NCBI GenBank assembly: GCA_964540795.1
Contig: CAZINX010000021.1
Location: 1-35,661 of the forward strand
Reading direction: 5' to 3'
Length of the DNA: 35,661 nt
Source of the DNA: Dichotomicrobium sp964540795
GTDB lineage: Bacteria; Pseudomonadota; Alphaproteobacteria; Rhizobiales; Rhodomicrobiaceae
Part shown: positions 7,720 through 15,931 of the stretch, one piece after another
How positions within the stretch are numbered: the first letter of the stretch is position 1
Layout of the letters: every line of letters starts with the position of its first letter
Notes under the pieces: model-generated
Seen by the model: the letters and a program-made list of their open reading frames with translations, nothing else
What the model was told of the DNA's origin: nothing
The model's database searches: none
Program-made: the position numbers and the translations under genes

Positions 7720-8970
7720 CTAGAACCTTTGCGGGCTGAAGGCCGCGAGATCGATCGGCGGCTGCGCCCCGGTCATGAGGTCGCGGACGAGCCGGGCCGT
7801 CGCCGCGGACTGCGTCAGGCCCAGATGCCCATGCCCGAACGCGAAGATGATATGCCGGGAGGCGCGGGAAAATCCAATCGCGGGCAGCGTGTCCGGCAGC
7901 GACGGGCGGAAACCCATCCATTCCGTGCCGCCTTCAGTCTTGAGGCCGGGGAGGAAATCGGCGGCCTTCTTCAGCATGGCGTCGGCGCGGACATAGTTCG
8001 GTTCGCGCTGTAGCCCGCCGAGTTCGACCGCCCCGCCCACGCGGATGCCGGTGGAGAGACGCGAGATGACGAAGCCGTGCCCGCCGAACACCAGAAAGGT
8101 CTTTACGTCGAAAGCGTCCGACGGCAGCGTGGTGTTGTAGCCACGCTCGGTTTCCAGCGGGATGCGGTCGCCCAAGCGCGCGGCGAGCGGCTTTGACCAA
8201 GCCCCGGCGGCGATGACGGCGTGCTTAGCGGTGAGCTGGCGGCCGTCCCATAGATCGACCGCCACGCCGTTCTCTCTGGGCCGCACTTCCGCGACATTGC
8301 CCTCGATGAACTTACCGCCGCGCGCGATGACGTCGTCCGCGATCGCCTGTGCGAATTGGTATGGCTCGGCCACTGACTGCCACGACGGCACGAACGTACC
8401 CGCCACGAAACGCGGCGATAGCCCCGGCTGCAACTCGGCCAGCCTCGCGCCGCGCACATGCTCGAACGCGATGCCCGCCTCCTCACGCCGCTGCCAGCCC
8501 GGCAGCGCCGCCTTTAACGCCGCCTCGCTCTCGTAAAGCTCCAGCGAGCCGTCCGATCTCAGCATGTGGCCAATGCCGCAGCCCGAAACCATCGCCGCCA
8601 TTTCCGCGCGCGCGAGATGCATCAGTTCGGCCTGCGCCTTGATGCTCGCCTCCACGCGATCCGGCCAGCCCGCGCGCCAGAACCGCAGCAGCCACGGGAA
8701 AATGCGCGGAAAATAACCCGCCGGGATGCTCAGCGGCCCGAGCGGGTCGAGCAGCCAGCGCGGCACATTTCGCAGCGCGCCCTGCGTCGCCAGCGGCATG
8801 ATGTCGGAGAACGCCAGTCCGGCGGCGTTGCGCTCGCTCGCCTCCCGCGCGATGCCCTTGCGGTCGATCAGCGTGACGCGCCGCCCCGCCTCCTGCAGCT
8901 TCTGCGCGACCGCAAGCCCGACAATGCCCGCGCCAACGATAATGACATCATGCTCAGGTTGCTGCGCCAT
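7720..8970 (-). CDS. DadA-like FAD-dependent D-amino-acid dehydrogenase
   Basis: A protein of 416 residues with an N-terminal Rossmann FAD motif (DVIIVGAGIVGLAVAQKLQEAG, residues 8-29) and the DAO-fold C terminus (WMGFRPSLPDTLPAIGFS ... FAFGHGHLGLTQSAATARLVRDL), the usual pattern of D-amino-acid dehydrogenases of the DadA/LhpB group. These oxidise D-amino acids, or cis-4-hydroxy-D-proline, to imino acids and feed electrons to the respiratory chain at the inner membrane. The gene follows the DapA-like lyase gene with only 4 bases between, so they are one unit. That pairing favours hydroxyproline or a related cyclic imino acid as substrate. The exact substrate is inference. Confidence 0.85.
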   Translation of the reverse strand: MAQQPEHDVIIVGAGIVGLAVAQKLQEAGRRVTLIDRKGIAREASERNAAGLAFSDIMPLATQGALRNVPRWLLDPLGPLSIPAGYFPRIFPWLLRFWRAGWPDRVEASIKAQAELMHLARAEMAAMVSGCGIGHMLRSDGSLELYESEAALKAALPGWQRREEAGIAFEHVRGARLAELQPGLSPRFVAGTFVPSWQSVAEPYQFAQAIADDVIARGGKFIEGNVAEVRPRENGVAVDLWDGRQLTAKHAVIAAGAWSKPLAARLGDRIPLETERGYNTTLPSDAFDVKTFLVFGGHGFVISRLSTGIRVGGAVELGGLQREPNYVRADAMLKKAADFLPGLKTEGGTEWMGFRPSLPDTLPAIGFSRASRHIIFAFGHGHLGLTQSAATARLVRDLMTGAQPPIDLAAFSPQRF

Positions 8971-8974
8971 CTGC

Positions 8975-9877
8975 TCACGCGGCGGGCTGTGGGCGCGTCT
9001 CGATCGCGCGGCGCACGATCGCCTCGACCTCCGCGCGCTCCGCCCCGATCAGCGGCAAGCGCGGCGGGCGCACATGCGCAGCGCCATAGCCGGTCATCTG
9101 GTTGGCAAGCTTGATGTACTGCACGAGCTTCACATGCGTATCGAGATGCAAAAGCGGCATGAACCAGCGATAGAGCGCCAGCGCCTCGTCGAGCTTGCCC
9201 GCCTCGGCCAGCTTGAACAGCCGCACCGATTCATGCGGGAAGCAGTTCGCCATGCCCGCCACCCAGCCGACCGCGCCGAACAGGACATTCTCCAGCGCCA
9301 GATCATCGACCCCGCAGAACAGTTTGTAGCGGTCGCCCAGCCGGTTGATCATGTCGGTCAGGCGCCGGCTGTCGTGGCTCGATTCCTTGACCGCGACGAT
9401 GTTCTCCTCGCTGGCCAGCTCCGCGAAATCCTCCGGGCTGAGGTCGACCTTGTAGGACACCCGGTTGTTGTAGATCATGATCGGCAGGTCGGTCGCGCGG
9501 GCCACGCTGCGGAAATGGGTGATCGCCTCGCGCGCGTCCTGCTCGTAGACCATGCAGGGGAGCACCATCAGCCCGTCCGCGCCGGCCTCCTCCATGCGCT
9601 TCGCGGCTTCGATCGCGAAGGCGGTGGTGTATTCCGCGACACCTGCGAGGACCGGCACGCGCCCGCCCGCCGTCTCGACGGCGGCGGCGACGACCTGCGC
9701 CTTCTCGTCCAGCGTCAGCGAGTTGTTCTCGCCGAGCGTGCCGAGCATCACGAAGCCTTCGCAGCCAGCCTCGATACACTGCTCGATATGCCGCGCCGTC
9801 GCCTCCAGGTCGAGCGCGCCGTCTTCTTTCATCTCGGTCATCAGCGCGGGCATCACGCCGTGCCAGTTCACAGTCAT
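8975..9877 (-). CDS. dihydrodipicolinate synthase/N-acetylneuraminate lyase family (LhpC-like?)
   Basis: A protein of 300 residues starting at the ATG at 9877, which has AGGGAGG about 7 bases upstream; the longer open frame to 10090 has no such site. It is a class I aldolase TIM barrel of the DapA family: GTLGENNSLTLDEKAQV (the substrate-carboxylate GTTGE-like motif), Tyr136 in MIYNNRVSYKVDL and the Schiff-base Lys164 in IVAVKESSHDSRR. In the family such enzymes include dihydrodipicolinate synthase and the deaminase of pyrroline-4-hydroxy-2-carboxylate (LhpC). The adjacent DadA-like dehydrogenase suggests the latter, catabolic role. It is the first gene of the pair. Confidence 0.83.
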   Translation of the reverse strand: MTVNWHGVMPALMTEMKEDGALDLEATARHIEQCIEAGCEGFVMLGTLGENNSLTLDEKAQVVAAAVETAGGRVPVLAGVAEYTTAFAIEAAKRMEEAGADGLMVLPCMVYEQDAREAITHFRSVARATDLPIMIYNNRVSYKVDLSPEDFAELASEENIVAVKESSHDSRRLTDMINRLGDRYKLFCGVDDLALENVLFGAVGWVAGMANCFPHESVRLFKLAEAGKLDEALALYRWFMPLLHLDTHVKLVQYIKLANQMTGYGAAHVRPPRLPLIGAERAEVEAIVRRAIETRPQPAA

Positions 9878-10271
9878 CTCGGCCCTCCCTGTTCGGCGCG
9901 TCATCAGCGAATGCCACAGGTTTAGCCCAGACGGGCGCGCGGGGAAATATTCACTGGCGCGGACGGCCGCTGCGGCGGCGAACGAGGCAAGGATTAAGCG
10001 CATGACCCTCGCGCAACCGGAATTCAGGGCACTGGCTGTCATGCGCGCCTGACAGTTTTTCGCGACCATGAGGACGAAAGGGTCGCGCACGGCGTTATCT
10101 CAAGGTATAATCGGCGCGTCGTTTCGCCGCCGTCGGGCCTGTGCTGTGCCGAGCTATTGGCGCGGAGTGACACGGTTTCCTTTGCGGCGTCATCGCCGGA
10201 GGAATCGGGCGGAGCGAATATCCGATGCGGCTGCGGCACAGCTTTCGTGCGGGCATCGCAGCGCTGCCGAA
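9878..10271. other. divergent intergenic region before the first sulfur operon
   Basis: This 394-base stretch separates the DapA-like gene (minus) from the YeeE gene (plus). It holds the attenuator-like hairpin at 9998-10060 and a TATAAT hexamer at 10106-10111 that could be the -10 of the sulfur operon, although no good -35 lies 16-18 bases upstream. I see no convincing small gene. Confidence 0.45.
9998..10060 (+). terminator. intrinsic terminator with a competing upstream stem (attenuator-like)
   Basis: CTGTCA (10036-10041) and TGACAG (10050-10055) form a hairpin followed at once by TTTTT (10056-10060), a rho-independent terminator on the plus strand. GCGCATGAC (9998-10006) pairs perfectly with GTCATGCGC (10038-10046), which would open that hairpin. 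No plus-strand gene lies upstream, so it may end a short RNA or attenuate transcription toward the YeeE gene at 10272. Confidence 0.5.
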
Positions 10272-11555
10272 ATGGGGTGTGACGGCGTGGTAGATCTTGC
10301 AAAGCAACAAGACCAACAGCCGGCCGGGGTCGCGTCGTCAGGCGGCGCAGACAACGCTATCACCGTCAGCGGGACCGACAAGGCGTTCGGGCTCGCGGCG
10401 ATCATGGGGCTGCTGGCCATCAGCCTCATCATCCAGCATGAAGTCTCGACGCAAAAAGCGATCCTGTTCTTGTTCGGCGCGGGTCTGGGCCTGTCGCTGT
10501 TCCGCTCGCTGATCGGATGCACAGGCGGCTGGCGGCGCTATGTCCGACTTGGCCGCAGCGATGCGATCCGGTCTCAGCTTCTGCTGCTGGCGGCGCTGTC
10601 CATCGCCTTCTTTCCGATCATCGGCGCGGCTTTCCCCAACATCCAGGCAAGCGCGGCGCTGGGGCCGGTCAGCCTTTCGGTCCTGATCGGCGCGTTCATC
10701 TTCGGCATCGGCATGCAGTTCGCGGGCGGCTGCGGTTCCGGCACGTTGTTCACGGCGGGCAGCGGCAACGTGAAGATGGTCGTCACGCTGATCTTCTTCA
10801 TCGTCGGCGCGACCATCGGCTCGCTCCATCTTCCCGCATGGCTGGACCTGCCGAACATGGGGCCGGTCTCCTCGGTCAGCGCGATCGGGTGGCAGAGCGC
10901 GCTCGCTATCCAGCTCGCCGTCATCGGGGCGCTTTACCTCTGGGTGCGGCGCTCGGAGCGGCGGCGCTGCGGGGACGTTCTGGACATCCGCGCCGAGGAC
11001 GGCCCGCCCATGCCGTTCATCGACCGGCTGATTTTCGGCCCGTGGCCGTTGCTGTGGGGCGCGATCGGCATCGCGGTCTTCGCGCTGCTGACGCTGCTGG
11101 TCGCGGGGCATCCCTGGTCCGTCACCTTCGCGCTCGGGCTTTGGGGCGCGAAGATCGCCTCTGCGTTTGGCGTTGACGTGGCCAGCTGGACTTACTGGTC
11201 AAGCGGTTATCCGGCCGTGGCGCTGTCGCGCAGCGTGCTGGAAGACACGACATCGGTGATGAATTTCGGCGTGATCCTCGGCGCGCTGGCGGCGGCCGCG
11301 ATCGCCGGACGCTTCGCCGCAAGCCGCCCAATCCCGGCGAATGCGCTCATTCTGGCCGTTGTCGGCGGGCTGATGCTGGGTTACGGCGCGCGTCTGGCCT
11401 TTGGCTGCAACATCGGTGCGCTGTTGTCCGGCACCACGACCGGCAGCCTGCATGGCTGGCTCTGGCTGCTCGCCGCGTTCACCGGAAGCTGGCTCGGCGT
11501 CTACGCAAGGGTCTGGTTCGGGCTGGACGCGCCGATGGAGAAAAAGCATGGATAA
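10272..11555 (+). CDS. YeeE/YedE family (TsuA-like) thiosulfate or sulfur-compound transporter
   Basis: A polytopic membrane protein of 427 residues if started at the ATG at 10272; a GTG at 10287 is an alternative and no ribosome site decides. Many hydrophobic segments are present. Two conserved family loops carry cysteines: MQFAGGCGSGTLFTAGSGN in the first half and LAFGCNIGALLSGTTTGSLHGW in the second. In TsuA of this family the pore cysteines relay thiosulfate through the inner membrane. This is the full-length form, unlike the split pair at 20484-21366. The gene overlaps the following PCGL-repeat gene by 8 bases and is followed by a DUF6969-like gene and an exported rhodanese, which fits uptake of sulfane-sulfur compounds. 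Confidence 0.88.
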   Translation: MGCDGVVDLAKQQDQQPAGVASSGGADNAITVSGTDKAFGLAAIMGLLAISLIIQHEVSTQKAILFLFGAGLGLSLFRSLIGCTGGWRRYVRLGRSDAIRSQLLLLAALSIAFFPIIGAAFPNIQASAALGPVSLSVLIGAFIFGIGMQFAGGCGSGTLFTAGSGNVKMVVTLIFFIVGATIGSLHLPAWLDLPNMGPVSSVSAIGWQSALAIQLAVIGALYLWVRRSERRRCGDVLDIRAEDGPPMPFIDRLIFGPWPLLWGAIGIAVFALLTLLVAGHPWSVTFALGLWGAKIASAFGVDVASWTYWSSGYPAVALSRSVLEDTTSVMNFGVILGALAAAAIAGRFAASRPIPANALILAVVGGLMLGYGARLAFGCNIGALLSGTTTGSLHGWLWLLAAFTGSWLGVYARVWFGLDAPMEKKHG

Positions 11556-12030
11556 GCTGTCCAACAGCCTCGTCATGGGGTCGGTGCTGACCGCCGCGGC
11601 GCTTGGCGTCCTCATCGACCACACCAGCCACAAGCTGCCGGAACCGACGCAATCAACCGGGGAGCAAACCGGCGGCGTCGCGGCAACGGATGCAACGCCC
11701 TGCGGGCTTGGCGCGACGCCTTGCGGCCTGACAGCCGGCGGCACGCCGTGCGGGTTGGGTGGCACGCCTTGCGGCCTGACAGCCGGCGGCACGCCATGCG
11801 GGTTGGGTGGCACGCCTTGCGGCCTGACAGCCGGCGGCACGCCGTGCGGGTTGGGCGGGACGCCTTGCGGCCTGACAGCCGGCGGCACGCCGTGCGGATT
11901 GGGCGGGACGCCTTGCGGCCTCGGCGGCACCCCGTGCGGGCTTGGCACATCGCCATGCGGGCTTGGCGGAAACGCAGACAACAGCGCTTCGCCCTGCGGT
12001 CTCGGCGGCGGAACCCCGTGCGGCTTGTAG
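11548..12030 (+). CDS. membrane-anchored cysteine-repeat protein (14 x PCGL)
   Basis: A protein of 160 residues starting at the ATG at 11548, 8 bases inside the end of the YeeE transporter gene, so translation is probably coupled. Residues about 6-23 (NSLVMGSVLTAAALGVLI) form a hydrophobic segment, either a signal peptide or an N-terminal anchor. A short Pro/Thr/Gln-rich linker follows. From about residue 48 to the end the chain is 14 copies of PCGL, mostly alternating TPCGLGG and TPCGLTAGG, with every cysteine of the protein in that motif. I know no family for it. Its place between a thiosulfate-type transporter and a rhodanese suggests a surface-bound carrier or store of sulfane sulfur or of a thiophilic metal; a multi-core modified peptide precursor is an alternative. 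Function is inference. Confidence 0.8.
   Translation: MDKLSNSLVMGSVLTAAALGVLIDHTSHKLPEPTQSTGEQTGGVAATDATPCGLGATPCGLTAGGTPCGLGGTPCGLTAGGTPCGLGGTPCGLTAGGTPCGLGGTPCGLTAGGTPCGLGGTPCGLGGTPCGLGTSPCGLGGNADNSASPCGLGGGTPCGL
11692..12027 (+). repeat. coding tandem repeat, 48-bp period
   Basis: The DNA unit ACGCCTTGCGGCCTGACAGC recurs at 11716, 11764, 11812 and 11860, exactly 48 bases apart, and each 48-base unit encodes two PCGL motifs. Single-motif units follow on the 3' side. Synonymous differences between units are few, which points to recent expansion by slippage or unequal exchange. Confidence 0.93.
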
Positions 12031-12070
12031 CGGGCGAAACCGGGCGCGGCCGGAGACAGGAGAACGGCCG

Positions 12071-12748
12071 ATGACGCAGCAGCACGCAGCAGCCTCGCGG
12101 ACGGCGGCGGACGTCGCGCCCGCGGCGCCCCCGGAGACGCAGCAGCAAGCGGCGATGGACCTCGTGACCTGCCTTCAGACCTTCGCCGCGCAGAACACCA
12201 ACGCCGTGCTCGCGACCCTCGGAGACGCGCCGTTCGTGGCGAACAGGCATTATCCCGAGGGCGACCTTGTTTTCGGCGGCGGGCGGTGGCGCGCCTATTA
12301 CCACGCCCATGACATGCCAGGCGGCTCGGACAGCCGGATGCACGGGCACTTCCACATTTTCGCAAGCCCGGAGGAAGGCGCGGGCTTCGCGCATGTCGTC
12401 GGCCTCGCGGTAGACGGCAACGGCCAGCCGCTCAAATGGTTCACGACCAATCACTGGGTCACGGGCGAAGCGTGGCGCCCCGGCGAGCGGCTCGCCGCGC
12501 AAACGCCGCCGCGCGAACCGGAAGACGCGCATCCGGCCGCGCGCTGGCTCTCTGCATTGCTGCGCTTCAGCACGCCAGGTTTGCCGCAACTGCTGAGCGA
12601 GCGCGACGCCGCCCTCACGAACCATCGCGCGCGCACCGGCCAGACCGATGACGAGGCCCGCGCCGATCGAACGCTTTATCTGCTGTCCTGGCGCGAAATC
12701 GACCTGATGGAAGAGCTTCGCGCGGCGCTCGCGCTCGAAGGAGATTGA
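12071..12748 (+). CDS. DUF6969-like protein with His-rich centre
   Basis: A protein of 225 residues starting at the ATG at 12071. After a low-complexity Ala/Gln N terminus the core reads RWRAYYHAHDMPGG, MHGHFHIF, AHVVGLAVDGNGQP and FTTNHWVTGEAW. This agrees with my recollection of the uncharacterised DUF6969 family. Five histidines (about H78, H80, H91, H93, H95) lie close together and could bind a metal, which would fit an enzyme of the cupin or similar type; that is inference. No signal peptide or membrane segment is seen, so it should be cytosolic. It follows the PCGL-repeat gene by 40 bases and probably belongs to the same operon. Confidence 0.72.
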   Translation: MTQQHAAASRTAADVAPAAPPETQQQAAMDLVTCLQTFAAQNTNAVLATLGDAPFVANRHYPEGDLVFGGGRWRAYYHAHDMPGGSDSRMHGHFHIFASPEEGAGFAHVVGLAVDGNGQPLKWFTTNHWVTGEAWRPGERLAAQTPPREPEDAHPAARWLSALLRFSTPGLPQLLSERDAALTNHRARTGQTDDEARADRTLYLLSWREIDLMEELRAALALEGD

Positions 12749-12793
12749 CAGCGATCCAGAGATCCGCGCCGAGCAGTCGGGCGGACACGAGGC

Positions 12794-12834
12794 GGCCGGG
12801 CGAAAGCATATGGCGTAGCCGCGCCAGCCCGGCC
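12794..12834 (+). other. strong RNA hairpin in the leader of the rhodanese gene
   Basis: GGCCGGGC (12794-12801) pairs with GCCCGGCC (12827-12834), with an inner stem TGGCG/CGCCA. A second hairpin GGCTCC-GTTC-GGAGCC follows at 12884-12899. Together they make a structured 213-base gap between the DUF6969-like and rhodanese genes. Neither has a T-run directly after it, so they may tune expression or RNA stability rather than terminate. Confidence 0.4.
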
Positions 12835-12961
12835 GGGTGGAAGCGGCGAAACGGAGCACCTGCCAATCGGGCTTTTTGGAATCGGCTCCGTTCGGAGCCA
12901 GCCAGCCAAGGCGTTTCGTCCGCGACCTGTTACGAAGCTAGGAGCAAGGGAGGAATCAGCC

Positions 12962-13924
12962 ATGAAGTCGCTTTTGGGTATCATCGCCGGCGCGTTCGTC
13001 GCCGCCATGTCGAGCGCCGCCATGTCGAGCGCCGCGCTCGCGAGTCAGCCGCTGGTCAGCGTGGACTGGCTGAAAGCCAACCTCGACAACCCCGAAGTCG
13101 TCGTCCTCGACATCCGCAGCGCAATCAGCGGCTCGTCGAAGGAAAGCTATGCGCAGGCGCACATTCCAGGCGCCATCCACTCCGACTACGTCCAGGCCGG
13201 CTGGCGCGTGCAGAACGCGGACGGCACGCCCGGTATGCTGCCGGGCGCCGATCACCTCGCCAAGCTGATCGGGGGGCTGGGCATCGACAACGATTCGCAT
13301 GTCGTCGTCGTCTCGCGCGGAGCCAACAGCCTGGAAATGGGCGCGGCCACGCGCGTCTACTGGACCTTCAAGGTCGCGGGGCATGACAAGATCTCGATCC
13401 TCGACGGCGGCCTGGCCGCCTGGGTGGCCGAGCGCGATCCGAACACGAACCGGCCGGTCAATCCGCTTGAAAGCGGCGTGGTAGAGCCGGAGCCCGCGAC
13501 CTTCGAGGTCAATATGCGCCCTGAATTGCTGGCGACGAAGGAAGACGTGCAAGCGGCGCTGCAAGCCGGGACGCCGGTGATCGACCATCGCCCGACAGAT
13601 CAGTATCTCGGCGTGACGAAGCCCGGCCCCGTCGCCCGGCCCGGCACCATCACCGGCGCGTCGAGCGTGCCGGAGACCTGGCTGACCACGAACAACGCCG
13701 GCGTGATGCGCTCCAGGGCCGAACTGGCCAAGCTGCACGAAGCGGCCGGCGCGCCGACCTCCGGGGAGGTCATCAATTTCTGCAACTCCGGCCACTGGGC
13801 CTCGCTCGGCTGGTTCGTGAACTCCGAAATCCTCGGCAACAAGCAGGCAAGGGTCTATGACGGCTCGATGATCGAGTGGAGCAAGGCGGACCTGCCAATG
13901 AGCCGGCAGATCGATCTGCAATAG
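12962..13924 (+). CDS. exported tandem-domain rhodanese (thiosulfate/3-mercaptopyruvate sulfurtransferase)
   Basis: A protein of 320 residues with an N-terminal signal peptide (MKSLLGIIAGAFVAAMSSAA..., likely cleavage after ALAS near residue 28). The first rhodanese domain (about 30-165: VVVLDIRSA ... AHIPGAIHSDY ... ISILDGGLAAWVAE) lacks a catalytic Cys and is structural. The second (about 190-315) carries the active Cys274 in the loop CNSGHWAS. Tandem rhodaneses move sulfane sulfur from thiosulfate to an acceptor thiol; this one would act in the periplasm. The ATG at 12962 has GGGAGGAA about 7 bases before it. It closes the first sulfur section and is followed by a terminator. Confidence 0.9.
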   Translation: MKSLLGIIAGAFVAAMSSAAMSSAALASQPLVSVDWLKANLDNPEVVVLDIRSAISGSSKESYAQAHIPGAIHSDYVQAGWRVQNADGTPGMLPGADHLAKLIGGLGIDNDSHVVVVSRGANSLEMGAATRVYWTFKVAGHDKISILDGGLAAWVAERDPNTNRPVNPLESGVVEPEPATFEVNMRPELLATKEDVQAALQAGTPVIDHRPTDQYLGVTKPGPVARPGTITGASSVPETWLTTNNAGVMRSRAELAKLHEAAGAPTSGEVINFCNSGHWASLGWFVNSEILGNKQARVYDGSMIEWSKADLPMSRQIDLQ

Positions 13925-13952
13925 GCAGGCGCACCGCTTGCGAGCGACGTTG

Positions 13953-13982
13953 ACGGGAGCCTCTCTCCGGGCTCCCGTTTTT
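13953..13982 (+). terminator. rho-independent terminator of the first sulfur section
   Basis: ACGGGAGCC (13953-13961) pairs with GGCTCCCGT (13970-13978) with a C/T-rich loop, and the stem runs into a T-tract. It lies 29 bases after the rhodanese stop. Confidence 0.88.
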
Positions 13983-14035
13983 CCTTCTTCGCGCCGGCCC
14001 GAGAGCTGTGAGGATCGGCGAAACGAACACCCGAG

Positions 14036-14140
14036 TCAGGCCGCCTGACGCTTCGAACTGGCCTCGGGCCCGACCGCCGCGCTGCTGTCAGCCAGCAGCA
14101 GTATGGCGATCCAGCGCAGCGACGGCACATGGCTGCACAC
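14036..14140 (-). repeat. left 105-bp direct repeat: displaced 3' end of the AI-2E-type transporter gene
   Basis: These 105 bases are identical to 15941-16045, which is the 3' end, from the stop codon inward, of the AI-2E-type transporter gene. The left copy is an orphan: no continuing transporter sequence follows it at 14141. The pair encloses the AT-rich TIGR04141 islet in direct orientation, as attachment-site or recombination duplications do. Confidence 0.95.
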
Positions 14141-14162
14141 CCAGCCCAACTCTGTCGAGGAT

Positions 14163-14181
14163 GCCCAATAATCAATTGGGC
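14163..14181. repeat. inverted repeat near the left border of the islet
   Basis: GCCCAAT (14163-14169) and ATTGGGC (14175-14181) form a perfect 7-bp stem with a 5-base loop, 22 bases inside the islet. It could be a terminator remnant or a recombination-related hairpin. The rest of 14182-14332 is AT-rich leader with no clear promoter. Confidence 0.55.
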
Positions 14182-14332
14182 AGTGGCCAGCCCTCAGAAC
14201 AAGTTTAAATTTTTATGGGAAAACACATCCTATGTGTTGCATCTCTAGCCCGCACCGTATATCTGAAGAGTAGATCGACCAATCCGCTAACATATCGACC
14301 TAAGCTAACTGGCTAGACGACCCCGTATACTG

Positions 14333-15931
14333 ATGCCTCAGATACCGAAATTAACTATCCTTCTGATCAAAGACTCCGTCCGGCATCCAGACGATATTTT
14401 CAAGGATCCCGATCAATTGAAAGTCGAGGGTAACGATGGACCATTATTATATTATGCTATCAGCCAACCTCGCACGCCAGATTGGGCTCATTTTGTCTCA
14501 TCAAATTTTGATGTTAAAGTTAGCACTTTCCAGAATTTCGACGCCCGTGCTGTTTTAGTATTAGACATATTTGATCGCTTATTCGCAATTACTTTTGGGG
14601 CGGGTTATCACCTCATCAATCAAGCAGCGATAGAGTATAATTTTGGCCTAAAAGTGGCCATTAACACCATCCCAAAGGGCGATCTTCGCCAGATGGATCT
14701 TACGACACCCGAATTTACTTCGCAGAAAACACGAAAACAAGCCGTCAAAAACCAAACACCTGAAGAGTTCGGTATAAATAAGAGAAAAGATATACTTCGA
14801 GGCGTAGTGGGACAACTACCAGACGGCTGCGGACTAGGGAAGCGAGCGGAAGGCAAAGATAGCATAAAAATTACAAGAAAAGTAATAAATGTTGACGAAA
14901 TCCCTGATATTTGCGAAACACTACTCGGTTATTATTCCTCAGACAAATACAAAGAGGAATACAGCTGGATAGACAACATTGCTTTTATTTCCGATAAAGA
15001 ATTATCAGATGATCTATTTTTGTCTTTAATTGAAGCGATAAAACGTGGTGATTTTGAAGACATGCACATTGCACAACCAGATTTTGTCGGGGATTTGCAC
15101 AGCTACAGCGGATTTATATTTTCCGGAAACGGAAAGAAGAAGAAAACTAAGATCCCTCAACCCTTTCCAGGAATGGGCGACCTTGTGGAGGATTTAGGTC
15201 ACGACTTTATAGAAGTTATGGACGTCGATAAACTTAAGAAAACGTGTCGGGTGTGGCTGCGCACGGAAGATGGAGAGGATCATTTTGGATGGCCACTGTC
15301 GCGCTGCATTGCATGGGAAACAGAAAGAGATGGACAAAAGTATATCCTGTCTGAGGGCGAATGGTATCGTGTCGACCAAAATTTCTAAGAACAAGTCAAC
15401 GAATTCTATCGAAGTGTTGTTAGCGATTTAAATTTGCCTCAATGCTCTAATCCACAAACTAGGGAATCCGATTATAACTATTTTGCTGTGAGTGCGATGG
15501 AGGATGCTTTTTTATTTGATTTGGGACATGAAGAATCAAGGCACAAGTCAATCACTCATGATCGCAATGAAGTGTGTGATATTTTTGATGCCAAGAATAG
15601 AAGGTTTATACATTTAAAGTCAGGCAAATCATCGCCAGATATCAGCCATCTACTCAGACAGGGTGTATTCAGCGCTCAGATCTTAAGGGTTGATAAGGAT
15701 GCGCTTGAAAAGTTTCGTGATTATCTGCGGGAGGACGGGTGCTCAATTGAAGTTGTCGACCAATTAGATGACATCTACCAATTTAAAATAACGTTCGGCC
15801 TTTTGATCGAACCGCATCAAACCCGAGACGTTCCTTTTTTCAGCAAAGTGAGTCTCCAAGACGCCGTGCAAGAGGCATTAGCTCCAATGGAGTGCGAATT
15901 TGGTTTCATCATAAGGGAGCAGGAGCAATAA
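14333..15931 (+). pseudogene. TIGR04141/DUF6119 family sporadically distributed protein, interrupted by one in-frame TAA
   Basis: Two open parts, 14333-15388 (351 residues) and 15389-15931 (180 residues), lie in the same frame and are split only by TAA at 15386-15388. Read through, the product is about 530 residues, the usual size for this family. Family-like blocks in order are KLTILLIKDSV near the N terminus, LFAITFGAGYHLINQAAIEYNFGLKVA, LLGYYSSDKYKEEYSWIDNI, RCIAWETERDGQKYILSEGEWYRVDQNF just before the stop, and VCDIFDAKNRRFIHLKSGKSSPDISHLLRQG after it. The family is patchily distributed, often in mobile or defence islands, and its function is unknown to me. The second part could be restarted at TTG 15434. 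Either a recent nonsense mutation or stop-codon readthrough is possible. Confidence 0.83.

Noticed and set aside
10338..11111. 257-residue minus-strand open frame opposite the YeeE gene
   Set aside because: It mirrors the transporter codons and has the charged low-complexity composition typical of such shadows.
11692..12027. CRISPR-like array
   Set aside because: The repeats are contiguous, have no unique spacers and encode a regular peptide in the frame that continues from the upstream gene.
14326..14331. TATACT as -10 of the TIGR04141 gene
   Set aside because: It lies 1 base before the ATG and has no -35, so it cannot drive transcription of that start codon.
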